Of a stretch of DNA of 64,000 nucleotides, positions 23,090 through 35,234 are shown piece by piece; position 1 is the stretch's first letter, and each line of letters opens with the position of its first letter. The stretch covers positions 1 through 64,000 of the forward strand of contig JAFKAC010000160.1 of the NCBI GenBank assembly GCA_025766275.1, given 5' to 3'. This stretch comes from Lactarius indigo (Eukaryota; Basidiomycota; Agaricomycetes; Russulales; Russulaceae). The notes below the pieces were generated by a model that was not told the origin of the DNA, did no database searches, and saw nothing but the letters and a program-made list of their open reading frames with translations. Made by a program: the position numbers and the translations under genes.

Positions 23090-24539
23090 ACCGCCCCACA
23101 TCAACAATCATTTCCGCCCACGCACCAACTGCTCCCATGGGCAGTTCTCCATCCTTAGTAACAGAGAAGTAGCGAAAGGCGCGTGGCATGGCTGCTATTA
23201 AAAGATAATTTGGTTCAGCCGAGTCATCGAAACCACACGCCGAGTCATGGTGCTCACTACAGTCGGCCGGAATGCGGTGGGGTTTCGCCGGAAATAGGGA
23301 GGAGACTCTCCAGTACAGTCTATCATAGAAAGCAAGCAGCGCATCCCAGATTTTGGGAAGTCTTTCGTTTATGTACAAGGGTGGTGGTGGAAACCTGTGA
23401 CCCATGTCGACACCATGCTTACCGTACGTAGCGTGGAGATACCGAGACAACTTCTGTAAATCGGCAGCCTAGTAGGTACACAAAACGTGGTAAATACTTT
23501 CCCGCAATCTGCCAGACGAAAAAGGACGTACCTCACCAAGCATCACGCCGAAAACAAGAGTGCGCGAAGGTTGATAACCAGATTGGACAAGTGCATCCAC
23601 TGCGGTCCTATTAGTTGAAATAGTCAGGAGTAGTGGTCGAATGAACGAGTAGAGGGGCCTACAGCAAGCCAACGGCACTGTGCACGTCCATCATGTCCTG
23701 GGTCGCTCCATCCCCATCTCCAAATTGGAAGGCTCTTGCGGGCTCCTGCATTGGGTCTAACACAGGGCCTAACATCTCTGATGTGGGGGTCAATATCCTA
23801 GCTTGGAAGACGACGAAAGACCGCTAGACACACCAGGGTCGTTCGTAATGATCACGGGCTTCAATTTGGGATCTGCGCCTTGCCAACGCAGGACAATGGC
23901 CGATTGAGACACATTGGTCCAGTCGAGAGAAGACACCCTGTAAGATGGCGTGTGAGTATGAAACAGGCCGAAGATGAATGGGCGCCAAGATATCACTGAC
24001 ACAGCGGGGTAAGATCGCCGCATGTAGTCGCGCACATTAGCGGCGTGGCAACCAACGTGGGAGGTATTGTACTTTTGCTTCCTGTTGCGCGAGGTGAGCT
24101 AACGGAAGGACGACAATATATCCATCCCAAGGAACGCCGCCACGTACAAGATGTCTAGCGCCCTCTCCTGGATCACGCAAACCCGCTCAGGGTGTGGAGC
24201 GTTTTGAAGTTCAGCAGAAATTTGCTGGGCGAGTGGTGCATAGGGTCCTGGTTCACAAGGCAAGCACAAGGCGTCGTCGCATGCGCGTCCCGTGAATGCG
24301 CTAATGACGAAAGCGAGACAGCAGAGTAAAAGGAGAATCAACAGGACGGGTGGCCCACGACGGGTGCGTGCCTTGTCGTGGGAAGTCCGAATTGGCAAAT
24401 GTATGCGGCTTTCAAGAGTGGAAGGGTTCTTCTCGGAAGGGCCATACGAGTCTACGGCTTCAAGATCGACGTCGGGGGAGGAATGAAAAACGAAGTCGGC
24501 GGTGTGATAGGTGGCTCCGGGCAGTGGAGGGGCTGCCAT
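23090..24539 (-). pseudogene. Degenerate M20 (Gly-Xaa carboxypeptidase / carboxypeptidase S-like) gene
   Basis: The first frame (24539-24099) encodes a type II membrane N-terminus with TM segment PPVLLILLLLCCLAFVISAF followed by an acidic lumenal part. Downstream, in changing frames, come WTNVSQSAIVLRWQGADPKL then KPVIITNDPGVSS, NRTAVDALVQSGYQPSRTLV and LSRYLHATYGKHGVDM, which parallel the M20 family (...VNTYGLLYEWKG..., KPLLLAAHQDVVPV, TRTLVL, YLLETYGK.G). The zinc-ligand HxD motif is replaced (ITNDPG) and the catalytic DEE region is not found. No set of introns restores one frame. Family membership is probable, inactivity nearly certain. Confidence 0.55.
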
Positions 24540-24718
24540 GTTGGGGGACGGGCGAAGGGTGAAAAGTGACGGTTCATTAGACGGAGGCGTTAATATAAGG
24601 AGGAGAGGTATATTAGGATTAGGATTAGTTGGATTGGATACGATGGCACGGCACGGAATGATCGATCAATCTTGGGCGCGGGCGCGATCCGAGAAGCTGA
24701 GCTTACATAGAAGATTAT

Positions 24719-25432
24719 CTAGTTTACTGTAATGTGTTTCATAGTGCAATGGTTATATGTACAGTGCATAATGGTGTGTTCCCTTCGATAAAAACGATGG
24801 CTCGATGGCGTGAAACGCCTTCTCAGGCTGTGGTTCCTATGGTTGCAAAATGAGTACCTAACGTATTGCCGCCTTTTCCGCGGAAAAGTACCTTGTGACA
24901 GGGCAGCATTTGCTAACTTATCGACGCCATCGGCATCCTTGATGCTTTGCTGCCTTTGCGGACCGGGGATATTCAGGAAATAACGCCCACGTTGTGGGCT
25001 ACAGGGCGTAGGGCAGGCAGCAGACGATGTCTCGGAGGATTGGGAACTTGAATACGGAGATTCGTCACATGTTGAGTTGTGACGCGACGGAACAGAGAGT
25101 GGGTGAAGATATTGTGACATCTGGGCGGTGGTGTCTCCGAGAGTCAGGGGAGGTAGGTTGGGTGGGTCGAGAGAGAGCTGGTGGTGCTGGTTCAATCCAC
25201 CTTGTACCGAGGGTATTTGTACTACCGTTGAAGTGGCATCTGGATGCTTGTGGATATTAATAACGCGGAGGCGATGCACAAACGAGCTTGAAGGGAGAGA
25301 CGAACCACAGGACGCCACAGCGTCTTGGCTGGGCCGACTCGGAGGGTGCACAGCAAAGACCCATTGTAAGTAAGTAAGCGCAGCCTCGGCCAATGTCAGG
25401 TGCTCCCCGAACTGCGGCCAGTGTAGGTGCAA
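24719..25432 (-). CDS. Uncertain unknown protein exon
   Basis: Open frame of 237 codons, without an ATG at its 5' edge, so the true start must lie upstream (the frame stays open to about 25500). Readable blocks: GIAFTLHLHWPQFGEHLTLA, EAALTYLQWVFAVHPPSRPS, a Ser-rich middle (ESPYSSSQSSETSSAACPTP) and a basic C-terminus. The first part looks like folded protein, the rest low complexity. No family recognised. It may be one exon of a larger gene or a chance frame. Confidence 0.3.
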   Translation of the reverse strand: MHLHWPQFGEHLTLAEAALTYLQWVFAVHPPSRPSQDAVASCGSSLPSSSFVHRLRVINIHKHPDATSTVVQIPSVQGGLNQHHQLSLDPPNLPPLTLGDTTAQMSQYLHPLSVPSRHNSTCDESPYSSSQSSETSSAACPTPCSPQRGRYFLNIPGPQRQQSIKDADGVDKLANAALSQGTFPRKRRQYVRYSFCNHRNHSLRRRFTPSSHRFYRREHTIMHCTYNHCTMKHITVN

Positions 25433-26148
25433 TGTGAAAGCTATGCCACGTTGACCGATGGCATACTCACGATGGTTGGCGGTGTCCGGCAGCAGCTGAA
25501 GTGACCAGCATCGCGCTGTTCAAGCGAGGAGCGATACAATGACCGGAGTGAGAAGGAATTGCCCGATTTGTATTGCACAAGCAACGTGACCTTGTCCGCT
25601 TATCTCGGCCTTCTGACTGACGATATCCGACCACCGACGTTCGGTTTTGCGTCTTTCGGCAGAGCTTGTCGAATTTGTGTCAATGGCAGACAAGACACCG
25701 CCGATGTACCACTTTCTACCATCGACTCTTGGGCAGCTCTCAAATCTCGCTCGTTTCGTTTGACTTGGTTAACATGTTTGGGAGTTCACTTACCCGCGAA
25801 AGATGCAGATTCTCCTGTCTCGACCTCGAAATGGTGCTTTGACCCCTCGCATTTTCTCTCGGTCCCTTTCGCTTTTCGAGGGGCATTACGCTTGTCCTGG
25901 CTCCGTCGTACGAATTCTGTCTCATTGTTACGAGCCTCGTGTGCGAATCTGATTTCTTGAGCGGATTTGTGGCAATCAACTTCCTTTGTGTTGTCCATTC
26001 ACCCTCTTCTCCGCATTCGTCTCTCATTCCTCCTTTAAAAGAGGAAAGTAGACTCCTCGATAACGGTACCTCTCAACTCATCTCGTGCATCCTTGAACAC
26101 TCCTTGACCTCTCTTGGAAGTTATTGGATAGCTTCCCCGCATCGAAGA

Positions 26149-26988
26149 ATGTCTCAACGTCCCCAACTTTCGCCGATTTCTCATCTCCAGGCAATCGCTG
26201 ATCACCGTGTTTCCCCCGAACCATTCGACCTGCCGTCTCCCCAACCGAACACGCAAGAGCCGCGGATCGGTTCTTCGAGTTCTGGCATCCCCAATCCGGA
26301 AGTTTACCGCGCCCCCATTTCCGGAACCTCAATTCGACCCAGTCAACCTGCAACGAGCCACGCTTCTGGACAGTTTCCACAGCATTACACCATAACGCCA
26401 GCTCTTTCTGGAATGCCTGGGGCAAATCCACGAATGCATCACCCCCATTGTCCCGTGGCAGGCCACCCGGTCCCCAGCATTCCCGGACCCTCAGGCTCAG
26501 CCGTGACCCATCGCGCGAGGCTCCCTACCATTCCGGGTTCTTACATCGCTGAAGTGGAAAAGGGAAATGTCGGCGAAAATTACATTTGGAACGAACTCTA
26601 CCTCGCTCAGCTCGCTGAGCTGGAGCCGTTGGCCCTCCGTGGAACAGGAGAAAAGGGCAAGGCATTTTGGAAAGTGTGGGTGGATCTCCACGAGCCCGGA
26701 TTGGATCTGCGCGACAAGGCAAAAAAGTACCGATTCATCGCGCGCGCGCTGCGTGCGTTCCCTTGGTACAAAGGGGAGGAATCGCTGGATGAAGCCACCC
26801 ACGCGATGGAGCGATTCGACGGACTGCACAAAAAGCTCGCGGCAAGGAAGTACGCTCAACATATTCACTTCGTACTGAACAGGCCGACTCCCGGCGTGAC
26901 TGTGATGGAATTTTTGGAGGCGGAGCAAAGGAGGAGAGCTCGAGCAGCGGCGCAGGCGCAGGCTCAGCGCCCAGCGGTGACGCGGTGA
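26149..26988 (+). CDS. Unknown protein, disordered N-terminus and folded charged C-terminus
   Basis: 279 residues from the ATG at 26149 (MSQRPQLSPISHLQAIADHR). The frame is open 70 codons further upstream, but the inner start was chosen because a TTTAAAAG element lies at about 26034 and the upstream part lacks coding character. Residues 1-125 are Pro/Ser/His-rich; residues 130-279 (VEKGNVGENYIWNELYLAQL, GKAFWKVWVDLHEPGLDLRD, RALRAFPWYKGEESLDEAT, HFVLNRPTPGVTVMEFLEAE) look like a helical domain ending in an Ala/Arg/Gln coiled tail. No family recognised. Single exon, no damage. Confidence 0.6.
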   Translation: MSQRPQLSPISHLQAIADHRVSPEPFDLPSPQPNTQEPRIGSSSSGIPNPEVYRAPISGTSIRPSQPATSHASGQFPQHYTITPALSGMPGANPRMHHPHCPVAGHPVPSIPGPSGSAVTHRARLPTIPGSYIAEVEKGNVGENYIWNELYLAQLAELEPLALRGTGEKGKAFWKVWVDLHEPGLDLRDKAKKYRFIARALRAFPWYKGEESLDEATHAMERFDGLHKKLAARKYAQHIHFVLNRPTPGVTVMEFLEAEQRRRARAAAQAQAQRPAVTR

Positions 26989-29900
26989 CGGAGGGCCGTT
27001 CCTATCATATGCTGTATCCTTGGTTTCTACTGTTTATTCCCTGTCAACTTGGTTGCTCGTTATTACCTCTTAAGGCGGTGTAGCACCTTCTCTGCACACA
27101 CACTGCACCGTCCAACGCGCCACCAAGCTGCTGCACTGTCATTCATTTATCGTTACTACTACATCAATCACTGCCACCACCCTACCACCACTGCAAATGC
27201 AGAGTCCTCTGACTTCGCGTGAGGAGCTCAGAGCGCGTCGGCAATGGCATAAATACTATGAACAACCGCCAAGCGCTTCCGGAAACCGGAAGTGGTCATC
27301 ACGCGCCAACTAACCAGCCGCGACAAGCGACAACACGTTCCCCACTAGTCGAAGCGATGGCGCGTCACATCGGCGCGCCCTAGCGTACCGGCGTTCGTCG
27401 TGGAAGGCCTTGACACTTCGATCGAATGCTCGAGTCGGAGGCGCTTAAGGTAAGCTGTGGCTGTCCAAATCCCGTACGTCCCGGCCATAATTAATAACCT
27501 CTTCCATTACTTCTGTAACCTTCGACGACATACTGGTCCGGAGATTCTCCGTTTGCCGTGTTCTCTCATCTCATCTCGGTTTTTTGCCAGCAGGGCCTCT
27601 CGGGTCCGCATGTTTCTATTTCCCTTTTCCTTTCTAAATCGGAAATACGACCCTGAAGAAAACCATTACAGCCCCGCATCGACACACAATGGCAAGGTTC
27701 ACACCCGTATCCTCTCGTAGCTTTTGTATCAGAACAGAGTTGATCCGCCACAGATATGTGGGTCCAGAGTCTGGATGATCAGTCAGTGTTCTACTGATAT
27801 CATCACCAGCGTATAATTACTGTAATGATCCAGGTAATCACATATGGGGTACCAGCAGCAGGAATAACTCGGGTTGTGCGTCATATCCCGTCTTTGTAAT
27901 GGGCCGCTCCGCTTCGTAAATTCGTTTGGCACTGCTGTCGGCTGGATGGAGGCCGGGTTCCAGCCTTCTAGAACAATACCCAAGCTTCTAGTTCAGTACA
28001 GAGATGGATGTGGCGTCAAAGACGTGAGTCATTCTTCATCGTTTAGTACTAGGCTGTTGTGCTAGTGGTACTTGGGCTAACACTACAGTAGTACACCCGG
28101 CAGCGCCCGTCACGCGAGGTCTCATCCTTCCCAGCACTCTCCATACTTTCAAGTCACAACCACGTCTGATACAGCCAAAAAACCGTTCGCCCACCCTCAC
28201 GTCTCCCCTCTGTAGCGCCACGTATGATGAAACGCTTCTCTCGGATCTTTTCTCGGCGCATAGATGCATCACCTTGAGCTGCCACCGCTAGCAATAGAGG
28301 TGTTGTCGGGTCTGGGTCACAGGTACTACTCGACGCGGAATGGAGCTTCGTATGCGGTGAGATGAACTTCCGATAATTCTCCGTACCAGAATAACACCTG
28401 CGATGGCTCCGTCCTCGTAGCTGCAGTCCCACTATCTGCGCACGGTTCGTCCTCGTATAATCTGTTCCATGACGCCTTTTTTGGAGATGACTGCAGCACA
28501 CCCAGCTTTATTTAATGTTCGTGACGTGCAATCTGGGTCGCCACCCATACTAGGATCTGAGCGTTCTCGAACGAGCAAAGAGTATGCTAGGGGCGTGGCT
28601 CTACTGGGCATCGATACTGCACAAATTTCCACTGCGGCCACATAAACGAGACAAGTCTCCTTGGCACCGACGTATAGCAACGTGGTTCTTTATCTCTCTT
28701 ATTCGAGAGGTTGTGTTTCTGTCTCAGCGGCCGTTCGAGGGGTGGCCTTCCTCGGGGTGGTCGACGTCTTTCCACCCATGGCGATTTCCCGACGAGTAAC
28801 AAGTTTTATGATCTCCTGCTGTAGTATCCTTGCTCTGCAGACCTACACACAACCCAAATTTATCGATTCGGATTCGGCATGTACTGTATTCTCATACAGG
28901 ACCAGCTCAGCTTGGGTTCACTCTCCTGATCTGTGCGCCTTGATTTTAAGGTTCAGGTCGTGCTTCACCCCTCCCTTATCACTGCAATGGACGGGAAACA
29001 AAATGTCGTTTCTCTCGCTTAGAGTGTGTCCCTGTCTAAAAATAGCGATGTGTTATACGAGAAACTCGAAAACATAAATGTCGTGTGCGCAATATACCAT
29101 TGAGCAGAGCTGGATAGTTTCTAGGAAATGGCACGTATTTTTATCAAAAACCGATCAGACTAAGACGTTGCGCCCATGACCACAGTATAGGAAGAACGAA
29201 TTTTCGGGGACGAGTCAGCTCTCTGGTTCTATCAGCTGATACCTCTTGCGAGAAGGCGGACAGGGTAGAGCCCCAATTTGGGCCTTTTCGCAGTTCGGAC
29301 ATGTAAGTTCGGTTCTTGCGCGTCCATGTGCCTTGAAGATTGAACGGGGGCATTAGCTGGATGAGGCTGCACGGGGATATTTCCGCATAACATACTCGGT
29401 GTATGGATTACGCTTCGGGACGTGGTTTATGCCACCATGAACATCCACTGGTCGCTTATCCCGACGGGTATGTGGCTAGATGAGAACGTAACTCACCTCA
29501 TATTTGCGTTCTTAGTTGTCTCTTTATCGGTGGAAGGCACCAAGGTAGGTCTTATACAGTAGTGGTCTAACAACTGTTGCTGGTGCCTGAACGTCACAGC
29601 CAAATCACAACCTGACTGCCAAGGCACTAGTTCTTATTCCCATTGGTAACAGGTACAGTACCGACTTCGGGGTTCTCTTACAGTAGTGGTGCTGCTGTTT
29701 CCGAGTCCCTGTCATTACTGTACACAGAATCCTTCCAAGGAACCGGCAGCGTCCTAATGACCCATTTATACTGCTACGGCGGCGTTCGCTGTTTCCGGTT
29801 GCGGCGCAGGATGCGCGCTCTTGTGACAACCACACGGTACTTTGACACAAGTCCTGTACTGATGCTGGCACAGCAAGGGGTCTACGAACCGGAGGTCTCG

Positions 29901-31985
29901 TGACTTGGGAGCACGGAACCACTTACTGTAACTCCGGCGAGCTTTATGTCAATGCAACGACTTTGCGCTGGACCGAACCACCCGGGTTCGAGTTGCGAGT
30001 TTAGCCCGACTCCTTCCGAGAGTGAGCGTACCCACAAAAATAAAAGGGGCCGCGTGCGACGACCAAAAACGATTTGCTAAATGAATCTTCCCGTAAATAG
30101 AATTCCGTTATGTGAATGCGAAATTCGGGGTCAATGCCGATTGGGTGCAGCCAGTTCTTTTGCAATGTACTGTAAGTTCGGCGTTTAGCCCGACTGTCGT
30201 GCGTGACTGGGGACAACCGGAAAATCATGAGGGGAAGGAACTCAGGAATATTAAATAATCTGAGCTATATTCAGGTTGGCGATTAGCCAGACATACGTTT
30301 TTATGGACGACACTAAGTTAGCACGAAGACCTGACTAAGTGGTACTGTAAGTTCGCGTGGAGATGTCCCTTGTATTATGATTCATCCACACCTTTGATTT
30401 AGTGGAGCCAATAAGACTATACACAGCACGTGATTGTAGAGGTATTAATTTCCGCTGGTCATACCTCGAGCACGACCCAGGTTCCCTTTGCCATGCAGAA
30501 GCGCGCCCTCCCCTATCAGAAGGTGATGTGAAAACGGTTTTTACCTGATTGAGTAACGACGAGCGGCACTGAAATTATCAATAGATAAGGCTGCCTGAAT
30601 TTGAGAGGGATGACGACATAAACAACAATTTCCCCTTGACCCGAGAGTCGAGTGACCGTGCCAGAATATTACCCAGGAATAGTCTCCCGCCTAATGGGGG
30701 CAACCATGTCAGATTAGGTAGGACATTACAGTGCATCCGATGTGAACGTACGAAGCCGTCCTTGTGGTGCCCGTGGGTAATATGCACGCAGTCGTGAGAC
30801 TTGGCGCGTCCAGTGCGCCTTCTCAGAAGGCCCACGTCGACGACGGCCCCCGAAAAGTCACAGCGCAAAGCATGTCCTAAAAACGTGAGGTAGGGCCTGA
30901 GATCTCAATACGTCACATCCGGTTCCAAATTGGAGATGTCCGCCCATAGGAACAGGGTTCGATAGGCTGTGCCAATGGGAGAGGTGCTGCGAACGTTCAT
31001 TAAACCACACATAATCGAAGTATGTTCACGTGGTTCGTGGCCGCGCCCTGTAATATGGGTCGGGGTTGAGAAGGGGGATGCGCATTGTACGCAGCGTCGG
31101 ATATGAACGAAATTTCCGCCGGTTCTCCACATTGACGGTTGTCTCAGGCCGGGACGGGAACTGCTCAAAAGAACTTCAGATCAGAAGGTATAACTGCACG
31201 GGTCATGTGGGTCATGATTCAACACCTAAAGGCAAAAGATGTCGTACTGATTGCAAATGGCACATGCCCTTACTCGACTCGGGTGCGGAGAGGCATACAT
31301 TTAAACTGATCTGGTATTCAGTGCAGCAACTTTGGATTTCCAGTATCTGGGCCAGTTCCTGCGACTCGCAGAGAGTGAAAAATATTAAAACACTGGTGAG
31401 GAATCAATCGGTCTTTAGTTCTAACCGGTTTCATGTCCAATTCCTCAACATGGGCCGCGAGCACTAAAGTGATTAACGTCGATCAACAAAAAATGATCAC
31501 CCGCGTAGACTGTTCTCAGTGGTGTAGGGATAAGGTAAGACGACTGTCAGTGGAGGAAAATTGACCGGTGAAAGAGGGAGAGGCTCCTAGAGGGAAGTTA
31601 TTTCATAGGTGGAGGTGTTATGGCTTGACCAGGGAAGCAGGTACTAAAGCCCCTTTCCTATCAATGGCAGAACTTTGAAGAATTCAACATGCATCCTAGG
31701 TTGCTAGAGTGGGCCGTTCTAGAATGATTTTTAGAAAGACCTGGTCACAAATTTCCCAGAAAGAGGCTAAAACTGCAGAATATGTTCAAATCTTCCTTTT
31801 CTCTGGTTAGCGAGTCCCATAAATTCGAAAAGGGGATGCCTAGGGTCGAAAGTGGGATCTGAGGACAGAAACGGCACAGATAAAAGTGTAGACTTGAACT
31901 TGAAGTCAGGTTACTTAGCACGCAAGTCCAGGTTTCTCTCGGAACGCTTCCATGGACCTCAAATAAATTGAAGCCAGGAAGCTTT
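26989..31985. other. 5-kb gene-poor stretch with weak repeats
   Basis: No family recognised on either strand. Between 29.5 and 30.4 kb variants of TACAGTAGTGG and TACTGTAAGTTCG recur, and GTTTAGCCCGACT occurs at about 29999 and 30184 with a weaker relative near 30280. These suggest short diverged repeats or remains of a transposon. Confidence 0.4.
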
Positions 31986-32013
31986 AAAAATGGGTGGTCG
32001 ACCCAACCTTGGG

Positions 32014-32131
32014 GCTTGAAGCTTGAAGCTTGAAGCCTGAGGGCAGAGTGGTCCCGAGTCGTTACGCTAACGGCGTGCGCTTTCAGAAACCGATGACTAA
32101 CCAGCGCCAAGGTCACGGTCACGGTCACGGT
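32014..32131. repeat. Tandem heptamer (GCTTGAA)3 and hexamer (GGTCAC)n block
   Basis: GCTTGAA is repeated three times at 32014-32034 and GGTCAC three times at 32111-32131. Related GCTTGAA/GCTTGAG words recur at about 34827-34895, in the second copy of a local duplication. Confidence 0.7.
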
Positions 32132-32239
32132 AACACAATCCACAATAGATTTGAAACTATTACAGCACTTCCCGCCGTAGTCCCCGGGGCGTAGTCCAAC
32201 ACGCTGTGTGTCCTTAGACACCCATGGTTTCGTTAAGTG

Positions 32240-32447
32240 CTACTCATCAACGGGGAAGACTCTTCCTGCCAGTGGCACTCTATAGCGGCAGCTGATCACA
32301 ACTGTGGATGTATGAATGAGAAACTAGAGCGCGGAATCCTTCGCAAGAGAAGGATGTCCCTCCGAGTCTTTCCTCCGCTGGTACGAACGATGCTGCGGCA
32401 GCGGCCACAAGCGCAACGAAGATGACATGTAAATCGGTCAAGTGCCT
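32240..32447 (-). pseudogene. P3: relic of a small secreted-peptide gene
   Basis: Aligned to P2 (35235-35433), this copy reads HLTDLHVIFVALVAAAAASF then VPAEERL, with the start codon changed from ATG to AGG, the basic pair KR changed to ER, and the intron donor changed from GT to GG. The second-exon remnant reads CHWQEESSPLM in place of P2's YALDERGSSPGEPG. It lies in a duplicated block of about 0.75 kb (32330-33070 versus 35330-36060). Confidence 0.55.
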
Positions 32448-33070
32448 AGTATTATGCTGTTGTTGGGTTTATACAAGCTTACGGCGATAAGGGTAGGTGC
32501 ACTTTCGAGCAGACTCGGAGGGACATGTATCACGTTGTAGCCCGAGCCATTGGTGCGAGTCGCCGTATAATGGTTTCGAATCGTACAGATAATGTGAGAC
32601 ACTCACACTCGGTCCATCAGATGTATTTGTTGCCTCGCAACCCGCCCAAGCACCCTAGGAATTCACAACAGCCGAGGTACTCATTGTGCGAATGTGACAA
32701 TTTACAGTGGTCGGAGAAGCATGGAAGCAGACACCCAGGCCGCACTCTGATTGATCATCAGTCGCCTCGGTGTTCTGAGTCAAGGATGTTTTGGGAATTT
32801 TCTGGTGAGAATTGGGAACCAACACTCTGCTTTGTTCAGATCACTTATACCTATTGGGTACTTGAATGGCACCATAACCATTGCGACCTCACTAGGAATA
32901 GGCCGCGGCACTGTGCGCAAAAGTGCCGTCTTCTTGACTGTCATCTTCTGGACGGGTAGTAAGATCTGGATTGGAATAGCCAGCGGGAAAGAACCGCGTC
33001 CCAATGCTCCGGATAAGACAACCGTTGCACAATTATTGAATGTTCAAGGTGAGCAACGCTTGATCTTCAT
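32330..33070. repeat. Local segmental duplication, copy 1
   Basis: Shares many ordered words with 35330-36060: GAAGATGAC.TGTAAA, CGAGCAGACTCGGAGGG, GAGTCG.CG near 32560/35610, and TGATCTTC.TTCT at the end. Copies are clearly diverged with indels. Similarity continues upstream through the GCTTGAA repeat (31990-32200 versus 34800-35040). Confidence 0.6.
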
Positions 33071-33164
33071 TCTTGATTGATACTGCGCAGATGGAGGTCA
33101 AATCTAAGAGGGCCTGACGATCACAGTCAAACCAAAGATAAAGATAGGCCGCGTTAAGTAGCTC

Positions 33165-33290
33165 CCAAAAAGTATCGTAACCTACAGTACAGCTTCACAG
33201 ATCACGGCAAGGATCACGGTGAGCTGTGACAAAAATAGCCGATTACTTGAATTAACTTCAGTAGGCCTCTATAACAACAGACTCGACTCG
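33165..33290. repeat. Dispersed CACGG-rich repeat, copy 1
   Basis: AAAAAGTATCGTAA, then ATCACGG words, GTGAGC.GTG, and a following AAAT...GATTA...CTTCAGT segment. Similar order at 49525-49600 and 54005-54105. It could be part of a non-autonomous transposon; ends are not defined. Confidence 0.5.
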
Positions 33291-34194
33291 CACTGCGCCG
33301 ACAGTATTTTTAGCCATGCACCGTGAGCGTATTTAAAGGGCCAATTGACAACTGATAATCAAATTAATTAATCAAACTCTTATCTCGTCTGGCGCCCAGG
33401 CTACACTGCCAAACAAGCTGCCAAATGTCCCTGAACCTGTGTGAGGGTTTGGTTCCTGGGGTCTGTGCAACCCTAGTTTAGGCTCATTTGCGTCTCAGTT
33501 GAAAGGAGGGACCCCTCAGACGGGATTTACTCAAGGTTGGCTCAGCATCAGACTTTAAAACGTTCAATTGACCCAGAAAATAGCCCCGAATAAGGCCGGC
33601 ACGTGGTCAGCTTAGCGTGTCGTGCGAACCCGGCCATAGGGTCCTAGGTGATTTGGCCATGTACCCTATATGCCCCTTGTTTATTTCAACCCGTCCACAG
33701 GATGAAGGAGAGGGAAATCTATATTGTTCTACGCACAGTACAGTGACCTATTACAGCGCATGTCACAGCGATCTTGAATGCAGAGCGACGCGGAGTAAGC
33801 TCTCAAATCTCGACAACACTCTTGACTGGGTTCACTGGCGCGGTTTGTGATTACCAGGTGGTATACGGCCCGAGCTTCTTTTCCCGTGTTTATGTGGGTA
33901 TCGTAGATGGTCGTAGTCGCACGCACTCCCTCCGACGCTCTGAATATCTCGTCTGCTGCGGATCCCAAGGGTGCTCAAGTAGGCCATCAGGTAATTAGAA
34001 TGTCTGATGGGCCGCTTATGAATATCTCACCTCATTTGAACTGATTGAGATCGTTACACAGAGAATCAGACCGTAATGCGTGGCTTGTACTATTATCACA
34101 ATTCCCATAAATTCCCTCCACTCGAAGCTGCAAACGCACAGCTCTCCTCGCTTCATCGAACGAATATCCTCGTCTAACTTGACGGCACAGTATC

Positions 34195-34412
34195 ATGCAC
34201 TTTACCAATCTCTATGTCGTTTTCTTTGCACTCGCTATCTCTGCCATGGCGTTAGTTATAACAACGGAGGAAAAAACCACAGGTAGTCCGCTTTTTCTTC
34301 CGAAAGCCCCGGGATTCCGGCTGCTCGCTAATATTTGTTGTCGTCACAATTAGCTGCTGCTGTGGACAAGGATATCGATGAAGGGTTCTTTATCAATAAT
34401 CGTCGCAAGTAG
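34195..34412 (+). CDS. P1: small secreted peptide precursor, 48 residues
   Basis: Two exons, join(34195..34282,34354..34412), 147 nt. The intron is 71 nt, GT-AG, with a CTAAT branch-point-like word. Exon 1 encodes MHFTNLYVVFFALAISAMAL, a textbook signal peptide, then VITTEEKTT; exon 2 gives AAAVDKDIDEGFFINNRRK and a stop. The C-terminus ends in a basic RRK. Its homology with P2 (same MH.x.L.V.F.AL start, same intron position and phase 1, same size) is the main support. Not a CAAX pheromone. Function unknown; secretion is inferred. Confidence 0.6.
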
Positions 34413-35234
34413 TGCGCGTATGGCACTTTCTAGGGAGAGCGTGGGAGAGAATCACAGTATCCAGGGGCGCATGGGGTTTGCGACTGGTTGTATTAGTTTA
34501 CAGTAACCCACACCTTTGGCGGTCTAGGGGAGGAGTACGTCACGAGCAGAGGCATAGAGCATGGTCTTGAGCACCACTGGGAACCAAAAATAGTGATCCC
34601 GACTTTCCATCTTCCAGCTACAAACACCGGATTGGTAATCATCCCGTGCTGCTAAGTCGAGCTAGTTGCCCAACCAACCTCGATTTTTACTCTTAAGAAA
34701 GTAAATATTACACTTATGAGGTAGTACTTTGTAGTTCATGTAGGGCCGTGGTCCTTTCTCCCAAAAGGTCGAGTTGCGTTTTTTTTCTTACGCCTCTGAT
34801 AAACATGTCGTCGTTAGAGCTCGAGGCTTGAAGCTTGAATATCAGCCCGAGCTTGAATGACAAGCCGTCAACTTACCCTTGACGCTTGAAGCTTGAGGAC
34901 TGAGGGACTCGTTGCGCCAGGTCTGGGTCGTATGCGCTTTCTTGGGCGCTCAAGTGGGCGCTGGTTGGTGCTATCATAGCAATCTGTTTATGTAAGTCAG
35001 GCGACTGTCCCACGGCCATGTAAGACAGCTAATGACATGATGACATCTCTTGCAGCTGGCCAGCGTGCAGTGCGAAATCGAGTTGCTACTGCCGTGATAT
35101 CACCAACAGCCAAAAGCCATGTTTGCAGATCGGCAGCCATTTACAAACGCCACAACACACCCAGTAGTCCTACATATCGCGCGTCCTTGCCAGTGGACCT
35201 CCACCCACGGTTTCCCCGAAAAAACGCTCAACAC

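Noticed and set aside
24609..24632. TTAGGATTAGGATTAG, telomere-like
   Set aside because: The unit is TTAGGA, not the usual fungal TTAGGG, and only about two and a half copies are present.
31745..32221. Minus-strand frame of 158 codons
   Set aside because: It runs through the GCTTGAA and GGTCAC tandem repeats, which create an open frame (VTVTVTL) without being a real protein; no family or splice support.
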